DNA from: Monocercomonoides exilis
Taxonomy: Eukaryota > Preaxostyla > Oxymonadida > Polymastigidae
Assembly (NCBI GenBank): GCA_001643675.2
Contig: LSRY02000067.1
Coordinates: 2,501-66,500 of the forward strand
Direction of reading: 5' to 3'
Length of the DNA stretch: 64,000 nt
In this document: positions 1 to 11,470 of the stretch, one piece after another
Layout: each line of letters begins with the position of its first letter
Numbering within the stretch: position 1 is the first letter of the stretch
The notes under the pieces: model-generated
The model's database searches: none
Told to the model about the DNA's origin: nothing
The model's input: only the letters and a program-made list of their open reading frames with translations
Translations under genes and position numbers: made by a program

Positions 1-100
1 CCCTAACCCTAACCCTAACCCTAACCCTAACCCTAACCCTAACCCTAACCCTAACCCTAACCCTAACCCTAACCCTAACCCTAACCCTAACCTAACCTAA
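1..100. repeat. Telomeric repeat (CCCTAA)n, chromosome end
   Basis: A perfect CCCTAA array, becoming CCTAA at its inner edge. This is the C-rich strand of a TTAGGG telomere read from the chromosome end inward, so the window begins at a natural chromosome terminus. Confidence 0.97.
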
Positions 101-159
101 ATTGTTGGAGTTAGTTAAGATAGACTAATGGGAGATCAACATTTTGTCACATGGCCTAT
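101..159. other. Unique 59-bp spacer between two telomeric blocks
   Basis: Non-telomeric DNA with no coding potential separates two telomeric arrays. It may mark an old end that was capped again, or an insertion into the telomere. Confidence 0.6.
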
Positions 160-260
160 CTAACCCTAACCTAACCTAACCCTAACCCTAACCCTAACCC
201 TAACCCTAACCTAACCCTAACCCTAACCCTAACCTAACCCTAACCCTAACCTAACCCTAA
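160..260. repeat. Second, degenerate telomeric block
   Basis: Mixed CCCTAA and CCTAA units in the same orientation as the terminal array. It ends abruptly at a short GC-richer sequence beginning AAGCCGGGCTGCG. Confidence 0.93.
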
Positions 261-1368
261 AGCCGGGCTGCGAAAAGGAAAGTACTGCGTGCTTGCTTAT
301 TTTCAACGATTCTTCTTTCTTTTTCCGTTCGAAGCTTTTATTGAATTTATCTTTTAAAATAAATGAATATAAGATTTGTGAAATTAATGTAATGAATGAA
401 AAAAAAAAAACCTTTGTAATTCATTGCTCTTCCACTTAAAGAAAATTCAAATAAAAATATAAAAATGAGACTAATATAAATAATAAACGACCACACAGGC
501 GATCTTGGCTCTTAGTAAAATTCCGAATCATAAATATTGAAAGTTAATCAATAGAATAATTCTAATGTTATGATAAAACACTGGATGAAATATAAAGCAT
601 GAAAAATATGATAATCCAAGATTGAAAAAGCAAAAATATAAATTTAATCAAAAGAAAACATACAAAACGATGAGTTTATCGGAGCTGAATCAGAATAATA
701 ATTGGATAATAAAACAATGAAAATCGTATGACAAATAATTTAATAAAGCAAACGATGTTTGAATTGAAAACCAAAAGTTGCTAGTTGTTCCTGTGGGAGT
801 TTCCCTTGCAAGTTTTGATTAATAATTTTATTGTGGTAAATTTTTATGATCAAAATATTTCTTATTAAAAAAAGTTTTTTATTATTACTCAATGAAGACT
901 TTTTTGTGAGAAATGAAAAAAAAAATGAAAAATCAAAAAAATTCAAGCTTTCATTTGAACACTCTTTCGATGAACAAATATCAGCAGATGAAGCTTTCCA
1001 ATGTCGGGCAACCTAGTAATGCGATTTTTGATCGTCTAAACAGATTTTCTTTCGGAACACATATTTTTTCAAAATTTTTGGAATTTTTTGTAATTTCTTG
1101 GATTTTTTCACATCATTCGAGAATATTGATTTTTGCCCACATGAGCCCCGTTGCTGACCTGTTCACACGCAGGCGTCGCCTTTGTATCTAACCTAACCTA
1201 TTATTATAATTCCCTAGTCAGAATCTCAACATCGAAAATTTAATAACTGATCTATATTTTGTTGTAATTTTTATCAATTTGATAACATATTTTTTTTAAA
1301 GATTTCTTAATAAGAAGTTTAGTGATAATATAAAAAGAATATTACAGATATCACATTAAATACCGGAC
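261..1368. other. Subtelomeric non-coding DNA
   Basis: AT-rich sequence with A-runs. I see no conserved coding frame. A short CTAACCTAACCTA tract at about 1,187-1,200 resembles degenerate telomere but is too short to call. Confidence 0.5.
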
Positions 1369-1717
1369 ATCGCACAAAATACCGGACAAGATCGATATCT
1401 CAATAACCGCAAGAGGAATAATTCTGGCAATTTTCCTCAAAATATATCTCGTCAACGCAAACTCATTTGAGAAACGAGACTTTCAAAACTTCCTCATTTA
1501 TGCTCTGAAAAAATCAGTATCGAAATTTCGGTGAAACAAAAAATTCTATTTCTCCGAGGTTTTAATAATAATTTTTTTCTGAGCATAAACGAGGAAGTTT
1601 TGAAAGTCTCGTTTATCAAATGAGTTTGTATTGATGAGATATATTCTGAGGAAAATTGTCAGAATTATTCCTCTTGCGGTTATTGTTAATTCGATCTTGT
1701 CCGGTATTTTGCGCGAT
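1369..1717. repeat. Foldback (inverted-repeat) element
   Basis: The arm at about 1,369-1,516 is the imperfect reverse complement of about 1,573-1,717, with roughly 55 bp between them. Both outer ends carry ATACCGGACAAGATCGA, and the inner parts pair through ACGAGACTTTCAAAACTTCC. It is non-coding. This is the structure of a foldback or MITE-like element. No flanking target duplication is obvious, and no second copy was seen in the window. Confidence 0.75.
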
Positions 1718-2534
1718 ATATGTATCTTTCAAGATAACCAATTCACGTTTTGTTTATCTTCGAATAAAAAAATAAATAGATAAATAAATAAATGTTGAAT
1801 TGAAGATTATGATTTTTGTCTATTTTGAAAGAATTCTGATTCATTTCAAAAAAACAAATGAAAAATTTTTCATTATAAATTATAATTGAATTATCTTATT
1901 CAAATAATCATTCATCATTTTGTTATAATGTGTTTTTTTTTTTTAAATATATATCTTCATCAACATCCATTTTCTTAAAATAATAGGGCCCATTACCACT
2001 TTGAAAAAGTTTAAATTTTGATCAAGAAAAACCAAAATCATTTATGAACAATTAAATTTTTTTTAACTATTATCGGTTCTGATTTTTTTATAAAAATAGT
2101 GGAAAATTGATGAATGAGCTTTCAACGATAAAGAAAATGAATTACAAAGATTGTTGACGAAAAAAGAAATTAAAAATAAAAGAAGAAAAAGAAAAAGAGG
2201 AAGAGGAAGAGGAAGAGGAAGAGGAAGAGGAAGAGGAAGAGGAAGAGGAAGAGGAAGAGGAAGAAGAGGAAGAAGAGGAAGAAGAGGAAGAAGAGGAAGA
2301 AGAGGAAGAAGAAGAAGGTGAAGGAAAAAGAGTAATTGTTGTTGATGATGAAGAAATTGTTGAAGGAGATAGATGAAGAATGAATTGTCATTGTCCGTAC
2401 CTATAAAAAAGGCTCTTTTCGGATTGTTATCAAATTCTTCCTCTCTTCTTCTTCTTCTTCTTTTGTTTCCTTTCTTTTTCTGACTTAGCATATTCAATTT
2501 CCGAAAAGTCAGAAATAGAAAAAGCTCTTTGAAT
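1718..2534. other. Intergenic DNA with purine microsatellite
   Basis: AT-rich spacer. A GAG/GAA tract at about 2,171-2,318 creates long Leu/Phe- or Glu-rich frames that are not genes. It lies just downstream of the minus-strand helical-family gene. Confidence 0.6.
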
Positions 2535-3982
2535 TTAAACATTTACAAAATAATCAGAAATATTCAACGTCAATTCTCGATTATATTTTCTGTGAAGAAA
2601 ATCTATTGTTTCAAAAAAGTTTGCGATGGTATCTTCGAATCCTTCTTCTTCCATCTTTTCAAACACTTTCCTCATGCTCGTTTTTCTTTTAACTTCGCCA
2701 ATTTCATCTTTCTCCTTTCTTTTCAATCGCATTGAAACATTCATGAAAAACACCAAAAATTGAAATGTCAATCTGTCATCCAATGTTGGCCTCTGAATCC
2801 CCTCCAAAAAGAGACCAATAGCTCCTATGTTCACCAAGTCTTCAACTTTCACAACTCTCCTTTCTGCTGCATTTCTCAAGGAATAAATGCAGAGATTGCT
2901 AATAATACTGTAATTATCCTTCTCTGCTCGATGAACCTGAACAATGTTTTTGAGCAGCCCAACATTTTCTTCATTCCTCAATCGACAACTTTGTAGATAC
3001 ATTGCACATGTTTTGAGCCATCTCGTCAATGCAAATTCTTCTTTCGCTTCCTTTCCTCTTTCCTCTCCTTTTTTTCTGTTCCAATCCTCATTTCTTGTCA
3101 GCTCTTCCAACTCTCTTGCTGCTTCTCCGACAAAATGCAGCTCATTCACAATCATATCTTCCAAATTTCTATCTTTGATAAATCTTTTAATTAAAAACTC
3201 CCAAGCAGACTGATAGGCCAGATGCGTAAGATTTCTGTGTTCTTGATGATATTTGATGATTTCTTTGATATCATTCAGATAAAGTTCTTGTTCGACAAAC
3301 TTTTAAAAAAATAAAGAATAAAATTTCTGATTTCATAAAGGAAATTGAACTTCACACACATTATCCCCAATGCTGCTCAATGCTAACAAAGCCATTTCCG
3401 CTTCTTTCTGGACATCTTTGTTCTCCTCTTTCCTCAATGCAGCTTTCAGAAGGCAAGTCACACATGCATAAGGCACTCTTGAAATAGTCCTATCTTTCAA
3501 ATAAAGATAGCATTCGCAGATCTCAGTCAGAAGCTTTTCATTCTTTTCATCTTTTTTCTGTTCTTCTTCAGCAATCATCTGTTCGAATCTTCCTCTCAGC
3601 GAAGATGCAAAAAAGTATTGATTCCAATCGTTTTTCTGCACATTGCAATATCCAACATGCTTCAGCAGCAAAAATGTATTTTCCATCGACATTTTCTTTT
3701 CTTCAATCATTTTGTTCATTTTGTTGAATATTTCTTCGTTGATAATGGATTTTAATTCTTCTTTATTCATTTCTTCAATTAATCTATTCATTCGCTCTAT
3801 TTTCTTTCTCTGCTCATCCTCACTGCAATGCTCCAACTGATCAAGTAATTCTTCCCCGATCATCAAAAATCATATAACATGAGATCTTTGAAAATACACA
3901 ATTTAAGCAAACTTGAAAACTTGTCTGCAAGAGACGGATCTTGAGCATCATCATTGGATTTGTCTTCATCGCACATTTCCAT
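2535..3982 (-). CDS. Subtelomeric helical-repeat family protein, member 1
   Basis: Minus-strand gene of at least two exons. The 3' exon (2,535-3,299) encodes about 254 residues with the family motifs MIVNELHF, EAARELEELTRN, YSLRNAAERR, GIQRPTLDD and EKMEEEGFEDT, and ends ISDYFVNV. A 60-bp GT..AG intron at 3,300-3,359 is in frame on both sides. The upstream exon carries EHCSEDEQ, IERMNRLIEEMN, LLLKHVGY and CVTCLLKAALRKEE. The likely start is the ATG at 3,982 (MEMCDEDK). Between that start and about 3,850 the frame breaks near 3,863, so a further small intron or a frameshift is present. Predicted all-helical and armadillo-like with no signal or membrane segment; its function is unknown. Related copies lie at 6.2, 27, 29.8 and 44.4 kb. 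I recall this as an expanded Monocercomonoides family. Confidence 0.8.
3300..3359 (-). other. Spliceosomal intron in helical-family member 1
   Basis: 60 bp. Read on the minus strand it starts GTGTGTGAAG and ends TTTAAAAG. It joins the codons for GDN to FVEQEL in phase 0. The same junction is split by an intron in the members at 6.2 kb and 44.8 kb, which supports the call. Confidence 0.8.
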
Positions 3983-6242
3983 TCTGTCAATTTTATGCAA
4001 ATACGAAATTTGCTGCAAAATTTCAAATGAAAAACAGAAAAACAAACAAAAACAATATTGTTGATAATTGGCAAAACAAAGATAAAGTCCAAACTCAATT
4101 CCTTTGATAAATCAAAATATGTGTCAAAAAAGAAATTACAAAGAAGCTGTAAAATTGGTCGTATTTAGCCAAATACGAAAGAGTTTAATTTCTATCTGAT
4201 CAAGCCAACAATAATTTATTCCAAGGATCTTGATTGAATTTTGAATGAAATCTTCAATTAATAGAAAAATATCCCATATGTTTGGTATTGGGTATCAAAA
4301 TAATATTAGTTTTAATATTATCTGCCACATGAAGAAGAGGCAATAAATTGTTTTGAAGAACAAAACAAAAAAGTGACAAAAAAGCAGCAATTTGCACATA
4401 AAACTGTGCATTTAAACGTTATTGCAAATTAAAATTCAAACATAAATATTACACTTATTTCCTTCACATTTTGTTTCGTCTGGAAGATTTACTTCTTCGA
4501 AATGATTTTTTCTGTTATTTCAGAGTGTTTGCTTGTTTCCGGGAATGTTTCAAATTTAATGTGTTGAGAGAGATTTTGAGATTTCAGGATGATTTTGTTA
4601 TTTGTTCGTGACTTGAGTTGGCCATCCAGGCTGAAGGAAGATTGATGGAGTGAATCAAGCTTTCAACAATTCGCAGTTTTTTTGATGATTGGGCGCATGA
4701 TAATTGAACGCATAAGAGAATTTATTAAGTCAACAATGGACAGCATCGTTAATTGAGCATTGAAAGAGATTCTATTCCAAAAGATTTTGAGGCTGAGAGA
4801 AGATGAACAAAGTCGAGATGGCGAAGAGAGGTTGATAAAATATGCGGAACCAAGCACATGCGGAATATTGAGTTCATTTCAACACATTTATCGTTTGATA
4901 GTGATTTCCACTTGATGTTTCGTTTTGTTGAAAGTCATTATTTTGGGTTGTTTTGATGGCTGTTGTTGATTCACCGATTTCGGTGTGGATTTCGAGGCAA
5001 ACCTAGAAGCCACATGGAAGAAGAAGAAACGAATCAAAAAGACGGAACAGATGGCGATAGAAATGTTTGATTTAATTAGGGTGTGTTATCCAATTTATTG
5101 TTGCATTTGCAATGGTTTTTTTTTTTGAAAAATTAACAAAAGAAAAAGAAAGAAAGAAAGAGATCATCAAAAATAAAAATAAGTGAAACATTTTTTGCAA
5201 TGATAATTTCTAATTTTTTCCTTTCCATTCTATCTCTTTTTTTATTTCACTTTTAGTGTTTCATCGCTATTCTTTTGACTTTCGTTAATAAAAAATAAAT
5301 GGTTGAGAAGAAATGATAAAAGGCAGACTGCTTCAATCAGAAAGGCGAGAAGAAGAGCATATTTTTTTCTAAAAAAATGGTATTGCCTCATTTGGAACTT
5401 CATATTTTTCTTTTTATTTGTGTTCTTTTCTTTGATAATTTTTTGGTTAATTTTGCGAATTTTAAAAATATAATTCACTCTAAAACGGATTCATCTGGCA
5501 GATCCTTATCAATTCAGACTCAGCAACTTGCAGAAACTTGCGAAGACATTCACATTCATCGTGCTTGTTTCACTGAGCCTCTGGAAGCATTTGCCTTTAA
5601 AGGAATCTTCCACCTTTCCTTCAATAAACACAGTCTAGTCGCTGGGATATCGTTGGATGACACTTCGTTGATGCTGAACAGAATCTGAGTGGAGAAAACT
5701 GTTATAAACAGAATGAAGATGCTGCTGCAGTCAGTCAAATCTGCTGACAGATGTGAAGAACGAGGAGGAGAAGAAGAAGAAAGAACAGAAAGGAAGAAAA
5801 AGATAAATCACAATCATCATCAACTGTTATTTGTAACTTCATTTTCATTTTCTACTGCTGCTTCTTCTTCTTCTTTTTCTTTTTTACGTTTTGTTCCATT
5901 TCAAAATTTTAAAAAATGGCTTTTGAAATTAGGTTCAAATGAATGTTTGTTTTTTAGATTTTGTGAAATGATAAAAACAAATCTGTAAAACTTACTTTAG
6001 GCTTGTCGAATTGTGATGTGAAGCTGAAAGAAAAACAAATAAAATTTTTGATTTTCAGATTAAATTACATCTCATTTCCTCAAACATTTACAGAACAATC
6101 TGAAAAATTAACAAATAATCGATTAAAAAAAATTTTTTTCAACTTTAATAAAGAAAACATATCCAAAGTTTCGAAAATAATTAACCAATGGAAAAAATAA
6201 TATTTCATTTTTGAATTACAAAATATGAAACGCGCAATTTCA
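3983..6242. other. Intergenic DNA, no supported gene
   Basis: AT-rich. Short open frames occur at about 4,663-4,857 (minus) and 5,377-5,690 (plus), but none matches a family I know or a second copy in the window. 5,689-5,990 is low complexity (Glu/Lys then Ser/Phe). It may hold decayed gene fragments. Confidence 0.5.
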
Positions 6243-7575
6243 TCAGACATTCGCAAAATAATCAGAAACATCCAACGATAAATCTTCATAAAATTTATCG
6301 TTGAGAAAATCAATAATTGCATGAAAACTTGTGAATGTATCTTCGAATCCTTCTTCTTCCATCTTTTCGTGTATCACAATTTTCGTTGTCTTTCTTTTCG
6401 CTTCCTCATTTTCATCATCCATTGATTTTAATCGCCTTGACATATCCAAAAAGCATTTCATAAAGCTCTCCAAAAAATAGTCATCCAATGTTGGTCGCCG
6501 TATCCCCTCCAAAACAGCATCAATAGCACCTCCTTTCAATAAGTCTTCATCTTTCACAATTCTTCTTTCTGCTGCATTTCTCAAGGAATAAACGCACCAA
6601 TCGCAAATTTCTCTTTGATTATCTTTTGCCGCTCGATATATCTGTACAATGCTGTTGATGAGCCCAATAAATTCTTCATTCTTCAATCGACAACAGTAAA
6701 AATAAATCGAGAATGTTTGCAGCCATCTCGCCAATGCAAATTCTTCTTTCGCTTCTTCTTTGTTCATTTCCTCTTTTTTCTTCTTCCAATTCACATTTCT
6801 TGTTAGCTCTTCCAGTTCTCTTGCTGCTTCTCTTCCAAAATGCATCTCATTCACAATCTCTCCCTTCAAGCTACTGTCTTCCCAAAATCGGTAAATCAAA
6901 AAACTCCAAACAGATTGATAGGCAAGTTTTGTAAGATTTCTGTGTTTCTGCTGATGTTTGATAATCTCTTTGATTTCAATCAAGAACAGTTCATTTCTCA
7001 CTTCCTAATAAAAGATAAGAAAAATACAAATAATAAAACAAATTAATTTTGCAATCAAGCAATCAAGCCAGCTTAGCACACTTTAAATTGTCCAATATTT
7101 GACAAAGCCAGCAAAGCCATTTCCACTTTTTTTTGTGCTTCCTCTTTTTTCTCCTTGTTCAAAGAAACTTTCAGAAGACAGGGAACGCAAACCGGAAACA
7201 AATTTGAAGAAGCCCACCTGTTCAACAAAAAATAGCATTCGCAAAGATTAACAAGAAGCTTTTCATTTAAAAGTTCTTTTTTCTCATCTTCTTCAATGAT
7301 CATCCTTTCAAATATTTTATTCAATGAAGAATTTCTTAATCCAGAAATAAAAATATTTTTCAGCACGTTGGAATATCCAATATGCTTCAACAGCAAAATT
7401 GCATTTTCTATCGAAAGTTTCTTATCTTCAATCATTTTGTCTATTTCATCGAACAGTTCTTGTGTGAAAACACATCTGTATTCATAATAATCCATTCCAT
7501 CAATCATTTCATTCATTTCGACGATTGCTTGTTTCTGTTCTGCTTCGGTGAATTGTTCCAGCTGTGAAAGTTTCT
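6243..7575 (-). CDS. Subtelomeric helical-repeat family protein, member 2
   Basis: Paralogue of the 2.5-kb gene. The 3' exon (6,243-7,004) begins EVRNELFLIEIKEI and contains HRNLTKLAYQSVW, EAARELEELTRN, YSLRNAAERR and GIRRPTLDD, ending VSDYFANV. A 77-bp intron (7,005-7,081, GTGTGC..TATTAG) separates it from the upstream exon (7,082-7,575), which has EKLSQLEQFTEAEQ, LLLKHIGYSN, NLCECYFLLN and CLLKVSLNKE. An acceptor AG at 7,576-7,577 shows there is at least one more 5' exon carrying the start codon. I could not place it between 7,580 and about 7,900. The visible part has no internal stop, so this copy is probably functional. Function unknown. Confidence 0.8.
7005..7081 (-). other. Spliceosomal intron in helical-family member 2
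   Basis: 77 bp, GTGTGC to TTATTAG on the minus strand. It sits at the same protein position as the intron of member 1. Confidence 0.8.
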
Positions 7576-8096
7576 CTAAAAAAGGTGAAAAATCAAAAGA
7601 GAAAAAAAATACACATTTATTGATTTAACCATTCGTTTCTAATAAATTTTTTGCAAACCCCGAAATATTTGTCTTTGAAGTTGACTGCGAAAATGCAAAA
7701 TGAACCAAAACAACAAATAAATTCGTTTTTCAGAATTGCAGTGTAAAACTCACATTAAAAGAATTAAAAACAACAAGTCAAACATCTAATAACACACGAG
7801 TCCAAAAATCTTCATTTTCCATCAATGTCTTTTGCATCAAAACATGCAAATCTTTATATTAAAAAATCTTGTTTTTGTGCAAATAAATAAGGGTGGTAAA
7901 CATATAATTAAATTAGTGAATATTTTTGATTGATGATATGTTGAGATAAAAGTTTGTTTGAGCTGCTTGTGCATGCAACCACAGATGCACCCATGCGAGT
8001 TATATCGCTACAGAAGAACAGGGATTTTGTCTACAGATGGAGGAGCGAGTGGCTGTTTGCATCTATTGATTACGAAAAGTAAATTGGTGGAGGAAA
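7576..8096. other. Upstream region of helical-family member 2
   Basis: It should contain the missing first exon of the 6.2-kb gene and its promoter, but no conserved N-terminal motif was recognisable here. Otherwise AT-rich. Confidence 0.4.
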
Positions 8097-9420
8097 TTGC
8101 ATGAGATTTGGACTTGGTTATATATTACAAAACATATGGCACAACATCGGATGCGATTATTTGAACGAAAAATAACTCAAGCAAGATGCAGAAAAAGCGA
8201 GCATAATGTCAGAAAGAGAGAATTGCACAGCTTGTTCATTTCGAGGGAAATGCGTGCCCTTGGCATGTCTTTCGCGCAGGATTTGTTTAACGTGGTTTTT
8301 TTGGGGGGAAGATTTTCTTTGTGGAAAAGGAAAGGGAATTTGGGATTAAACAATGAAGGAAGCGAGTTGAACGAAGCACTCAGCAGGCCTTAACAACAAA
8401 CGCATTGCCATTTACGCGAAACACTTTTGAAAACTATCAACAAAGACATGGCGTTGAAGAAGTCATTGAAAAGGAGCTCATTGCTTTATCATTTGGATAA
8501 TATAATCTTTCACTTGCATCATTGCCTGCTTCATAAAGGATTCTTAGAACAAGAAAGCCAGCTGGGCTGATTATCACCAATCCATTGGAGATGGGAAAAT
8601 ATTTCAAGGCCAAAAAGATGGTTTGACTTTTTTTATTTGACTCATTATTCTTTTAAGATGTTCTTTGAATGAATACAGATTGGTTACGAACAGGAATACC
8701 GCAAAGAGAGAGAAGCCATTTTATCCTTTTTCAAAAGATTCAGAAGTTTTGAGATTATTCTTATTTACATCGTATTCAACGATGATATTCGTGACTTTTG
8801 CCATCTGTTTTGCATGTTACATAACCGGACAATGCTTAACATGAGCTTGCAAGAGAGAGAAAAGCAGTTTATTTGGCTTATTTGTTGAAAGCATTTGGAA
8901 GAAGCGACTCTTTTGTCGGAGCAGATGAACTGGATGGGCATTCACATTTAAAAGAACAACAAAATTTTCATGTTGCTTATCTTTCTTCTTCGTCATTTCC
9001 ATAAAATTGTTTGACGGAAACAACCATTTTAATTCCTTAATAAGAAGGCACGCATTTTGGGTGGAATATGCAGAATTGGATGAAAAATGAAAAGACTTTA
9101 GAAATTTCATGGAATTTGAGTTGGAATAAATCATGGAGTACTTCAAAGAGGAGGAGAAGAGAGAGGAGGGAAGATACAAAGACAGAGCGGAAAATAAGGA
9201 CAAATTGTAATGAAGAAGAAAAGCAGATTTGAAGGGAAAGGAAAAGGAAGATGGGGAAAAGAGAAGAAAGAGCGAATGGCAAACAATTTTCTGAGGGAAA
9301 GAGAGAAAGAAAGAAAGAAAAGTCGAAGTGTCTCCTTTGAAGATTATTCCTTCACTTTTCATGTTGTGAAGACTGAAGAAAAGCAGAAGAAAGGAAACAA
9401 AATAATCAGATGTTGGATTT
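8097..9420 (+). pseudogene. Degenerate unrecognised gene
   Basis: Fragments in successive plus-strand frames look protein-like. They include NTFENYQQRHGVEEVIEKEL (about 8,425-8,490), FKAKKM (about 8,607), IGYEQEYRKEREAILSFFKRF (about 8,680-8,745) and FNDDIRDFCHLFCMLHN (about 8,775-8,825). They are broken by several stops and shifts, then grade into Lys/Glu-rich sequence. No family is recognised. It could be a dead coiled-coil protein, and the edges are approximate. Confidence 0.35.
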
Positions 9421-9929
9421 GAGAAAAGAAAAAGAAAAAGATGTTTGGATCAATTTTTGCAGGCTGGTGCTCAAATAGATCTGCTGAAACGGGGAATTTC
9501 AATGAGAAAAAAGAAAAAAAGAAAAAAAGAAAAAAGTGAATGAGAAGAAGGAGAAGGAAAAGAAGAAGATAAAACGAAAGCGGAGATAATCAAACGAAGA
9601 AGGAGATTTCTCTGGATGCTGCTAATTCTCCGGATGTGGTTCAAAAATATTGAAGCACGGGATTTTGAGGATATCAGCAGAAGAAACACAAAAGAGGAAG
9701 GAAAAAGAGAAAGAAGTTATGTTGCAAGCAGACGATTAGAACGAATAGGAACAGAAATAACAGAGAAAAGAGAGAAGGAGAGAAAAGAATAAACTGATAA
9801 AGTTGAAGAAAGAAGGGGAATAGCATGAACAGAAATGAGAGAAAGGAAGAAGAAAAGAAAGAAAAATGGAGATGGAGATGGAAAAGGAAAAAGAGAAAGA
9901 GAATGACAAACAAAAGGAATACACACATT
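9421..9929. repeat. Purine-rich low-complexity stretch
   Basis: Almost pure A/G on the plus strand. The open frames on both strands follow from composition, not coding. Confidence 0.6.
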
Positions 9930-11470
9930 TCAATCAATAAACCAACAACAATTATTTCCTTGGAAAATAATCATTTCCTTTCCAATTGCGACTAATTTGG
10001 CTTCTTCTTCTTCTTCTTCTTCTTCTTTTTCGTCTTCGTCTTCGTCTTCGTCTTCGTCTTCGTCTTCTATTTCTTCACCTCCTTCTCTTTCTCCTTTATC
10101 TCCATCTTTCATTCCATTTCTTTCTCCATTCGATTCTTACCCTCTATTTTCATCATCTTCTCTTTCTTCTTTTCCTTCTCCAAAACTATCGAGCTGCCCT
10201 ATCTCCCTTGCTCCTCATATGTCGCAAAACCATTTATCGACATTTCCACCTGTTCCTCATCTTTCCCCGCACTTCCTTCACTTTCATCTGTAGTTATGCC
10301 CAAAGACCCATCTGCTTCTTCTTCTTCTGCTCTCCTGTTCTCCTGTTAGATGTTATCGGATGGAGAAGAACTGCATCCTTCACTTTCTGTTAATTACTGT
10401 TTGTCTGAATCCGCCTCAGCCTCTGCCTTCACAAACCTCAGCTCACTCAGCCCAAGCGCCTCCACAACCAGCAGAGCCATCGCTTCTTCCAGCTTCATCT
10501 GGTTCTCCTTGATTCTCTCCACAAACTCTCTGTGCGCTGTCGGACACCCGCCTTTCACTTCATTCCCATCACCTCCCTCTCTCCCTCCATCTTCTTTTCC
10601 CTCTTCTTTTCCCTCTTCTTCTCCTTCTTTGCCTCCCCCTTTGTTTCCCCCTTTGTTTCCCCCTTCTCCTTCCTCTACCTCTTCTCACTTCTCCAGCACA
10701 TCCAGTGCAATCGCTAATGGAGGCAGAACCACATCCTCCTTCCTCAGCCCCGCTGCAGCCAACCCTTTTTCCACAATCTTCACAACTTCACACACTGCAA
10801 CCCCTCGCCCCATCACTTCATCTTTCAACTTCACAAAATATTTCAACTGCGGCGATCGACATATCTGGAGCAGCGACGGGTCAAACAGATCGCAGATCGA
10901 CTGGAACGCATTCACATCTGCAGCATCAAAGATCTGATTGCTCCCCGACTTCGTGCCCACTGAAATTGAAAGCGACGGAAGCAGCCCCATCAGCGAAACC
11001 GAAAGCATCTCCGAAAGCGCCACATAATACGCACACACAACACCTCCATATAGCACCGCCCGCCGAGCCACAACAAATTATTCGAAGCGTTTGTTGCTCC
11101 CTCAGTTACGACTTCTTTTGTTTTTCATACACCCCAGCCGCCTCTCGATATCGTCCATCGCTCCTGCTGACGTGTTTGATTCTGCCACAATATCTCAGAA
11201 GGATCAATCTTAGGAGCTTATGATGATAATGATGACCTCTCAATCCTTGCCGCCTTCTTCTCATAGCTTCGCAGCCTCCGAAATGGTGAAGTTGATCGGC
11301 GTGCTGCTCCAGTTGAAGAAGACGAAGAAGACGAAGGCGCTGAACGAAGAGATGACTACCGCGCTGCGCCAGCTACAAGAAGCTTTTTCAGATACCCCTC
11401 CACGTCTGCTGGCAGCTCCACCGGTGACACAAACACAACAACCACATTTTGATCAGAAAGATCAACCTGC
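9930..11470 (-). pseudogene. Unrecognised gene, copy A (paralogue at 59-60.7 kb)
   Basis: Minus-strand coding blocks, in order: PVELPADVEGYLKKLL (about 11,370-11,430); a 128-residue open block at 10,685-11,071 with ICDLFDPSLLQICRSPQLK, DEVMGRGVAVCEVVKIVEKG and GLRKEDVVLPPLAIALDVL; EFVERIKENQMKLEEAM followed by VVEALGLSELRFVKAEAE (about 10,410-10,530); then an acidic tail with GKDEEQVEMSINGFATYEEQ and (ED)n. The order and motifs repeat in the copy at 59-60.7 kb. Frameshifts and stops between blocks indicate decay, although unplaced introns could explain some. It is GC-richer than its surroundings. No function is recognised; it may be helical-repeat. Confidence 0.55.

Noticed and set aside
1187-1200. 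Interstitial telomere tract
   Set aside because: Only about two degenerate CTAAC units; chance is likely near a telomere in AT-rich DNA.
2063-2542. Long Leu/Phe-rich frames on the minus strand
   Set aside because: They come from a GAG/GAA microsatellite and have no conserved features.
9986-10393. Ser-rich and Leu-rich plus-strand frames
   Set aside because: They are the complement of the acidic tail of copy A on the minus strand, whose order is confirmed by copy B.
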